Part shown: piece by piece, positions 12,288-12,506 of the stretch
How positions within the stretch are numbered: position 1 is the first letter of the stretch
How the letters are laid out: each line of letters begins with the position of its first letter
DNA from: Chelatococcus sp.
GTDB taxonomy: Bacteria > Pseudomonadota > Alphaproteobacteria > Rhizobiales > Beijerinckiaceae
Direction of reading: 5' to 3'
Assembly: GCA_003248805.1 (NCBI GenBank)
Contig: QFQY01000091.1
Location: 1 to 12,506 of the forward strand
DNA length: 12,506 nt
Notes under the pieces: generated by a model
What the model was told of the DNA's origin: nothing
The model's input: the letters and a program-made list of their open reading frames with translations, nothing else
The model's database searches: none
Made by a program: the position numbers and the translations under genes

Positions 12288-12506
12288 GTGCGAGGAGCTC
12301 GCTGGGAGGTTCGGGACGACGAGCGCCGGGGCGCGGAGCGGGTGACGAGGCGATGAGCCGAGCTGATCCGCAAAACCTCCGGCACGAAGCGGCCCGGCCG
12401 GAGAAGCGCGGCCCGCAGTTTTCAAATCGCCGACGAGCGGAGCGCCACGGGGCGTGCGGAGGGTGGCTCAATCCCTCCGCGCCGCGTCCTGGCTCAACGG
12501 AAGCGG
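12288..12506 (+). ncRNA. Possible 5' end of a group II intron, cut by the window edge
   Basis: From 12288 the sequence starts GTGCG, the usual first bases of bacterial group II introns, and then folds strongly. GGAGGTT (12305-12311) pairs with AACCTCC (12374-12380). Inside are GCGCC/GGCGC (12323-12334) and GCGG/CCGC (12338-12371). The run GGCGATGAGCC, CCGCAAAACCTCC, GGCACGAAG resembles the beginning of domain I in known introns as remembered, not compared. Further stems follow, for example GCGGAGGG/CCCTCCGC at 12456-12480. No reverse transcriptase is in view, and it would lie beyond the edge. Another structured RNA or repeat is possible. Confidence 0.4.

Noticed and set aside
12159..12471. 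Small minus-strand proteins at the right end
   Set aside because: Overlapping frames are rich in Pro, Arg and Ser without ribosome binding sites, and they cover strongly folded DNA that is better read as non-coding.

Overview
The window looks like a chromosomal segment of a high-GC alphaproteobacterium of the Rhizobiales/Hyphomicrobiales type, with Bosea- or Methylobacterium-like relatives plausible. The basis is strong G/C preference at third codon positions, a serC-serA pair with the alphaproteobacterial form of SerC and a short structured serC leader, MotA/MotB of rhizobial character, and intergenic palindromes resembling the RIME/REP-like repeats of this order. The sequence alone does not fix the genus.

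Left part (1-3943): the last 24 codons of an outer-membrane beta-barrel protein, probably an autotransporter, end at 77. Facing it is a class I glutamine amidotransferase (-). An intergenic region of about 350 bp with paired repeats exactly 200 bp apart separates it from a divergent EamA/DMT permease (+). A TetR-family regulator (-) and an isochorismatase-like cysteine hydrolase (+) then share overlapping divergent promoters around a palindrome. This looks like a local regulator-enzyme switch.

Middle part (3944-10240), all on the minus strand: motB and motA (the flagellar stator, apart from other flagellar genes), a secreted class A beta-lactamase, a small DUF1902-like protein, serA and serC. 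serC has a recognisable promoter (TTGACT, 17-bp spacer) and a leader of about 50 nt with two hairpins, the second partly covering the ribosome binding site. A REP-like pair of opposed palindromes lies between serC and serA. SerA and SerC carry out the first two steps of the phosphorylated serine pathway.

Right part (10240-12506) is accessory in character. It holds an AT-richer gene for an MltR/HEPN-like protein with an RNRFAH motif, then a dense cluster of at least seven palindromic repeats of several related kinds, arranged as opposed pairs. Inside the cluster is a small DUF559 (VSR-like endonuclease fold) gene. It is bracketed by direct repeats of one palindrome and by 48-bp inverted repeats with a single mismatch. 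The window ends in structured, apparently non-coding DNA that may be the 5' end of a group II intron (GTGCG start at 12288).

The most novel-looking item is the repeat-bounded DUF559 cassette, whose 3' coding end appears to be built from a degenerate copy of the repeat. The paired compensatory changes among repeat copies, the serC leader and the HEPN-like gene are the next most useful leads.
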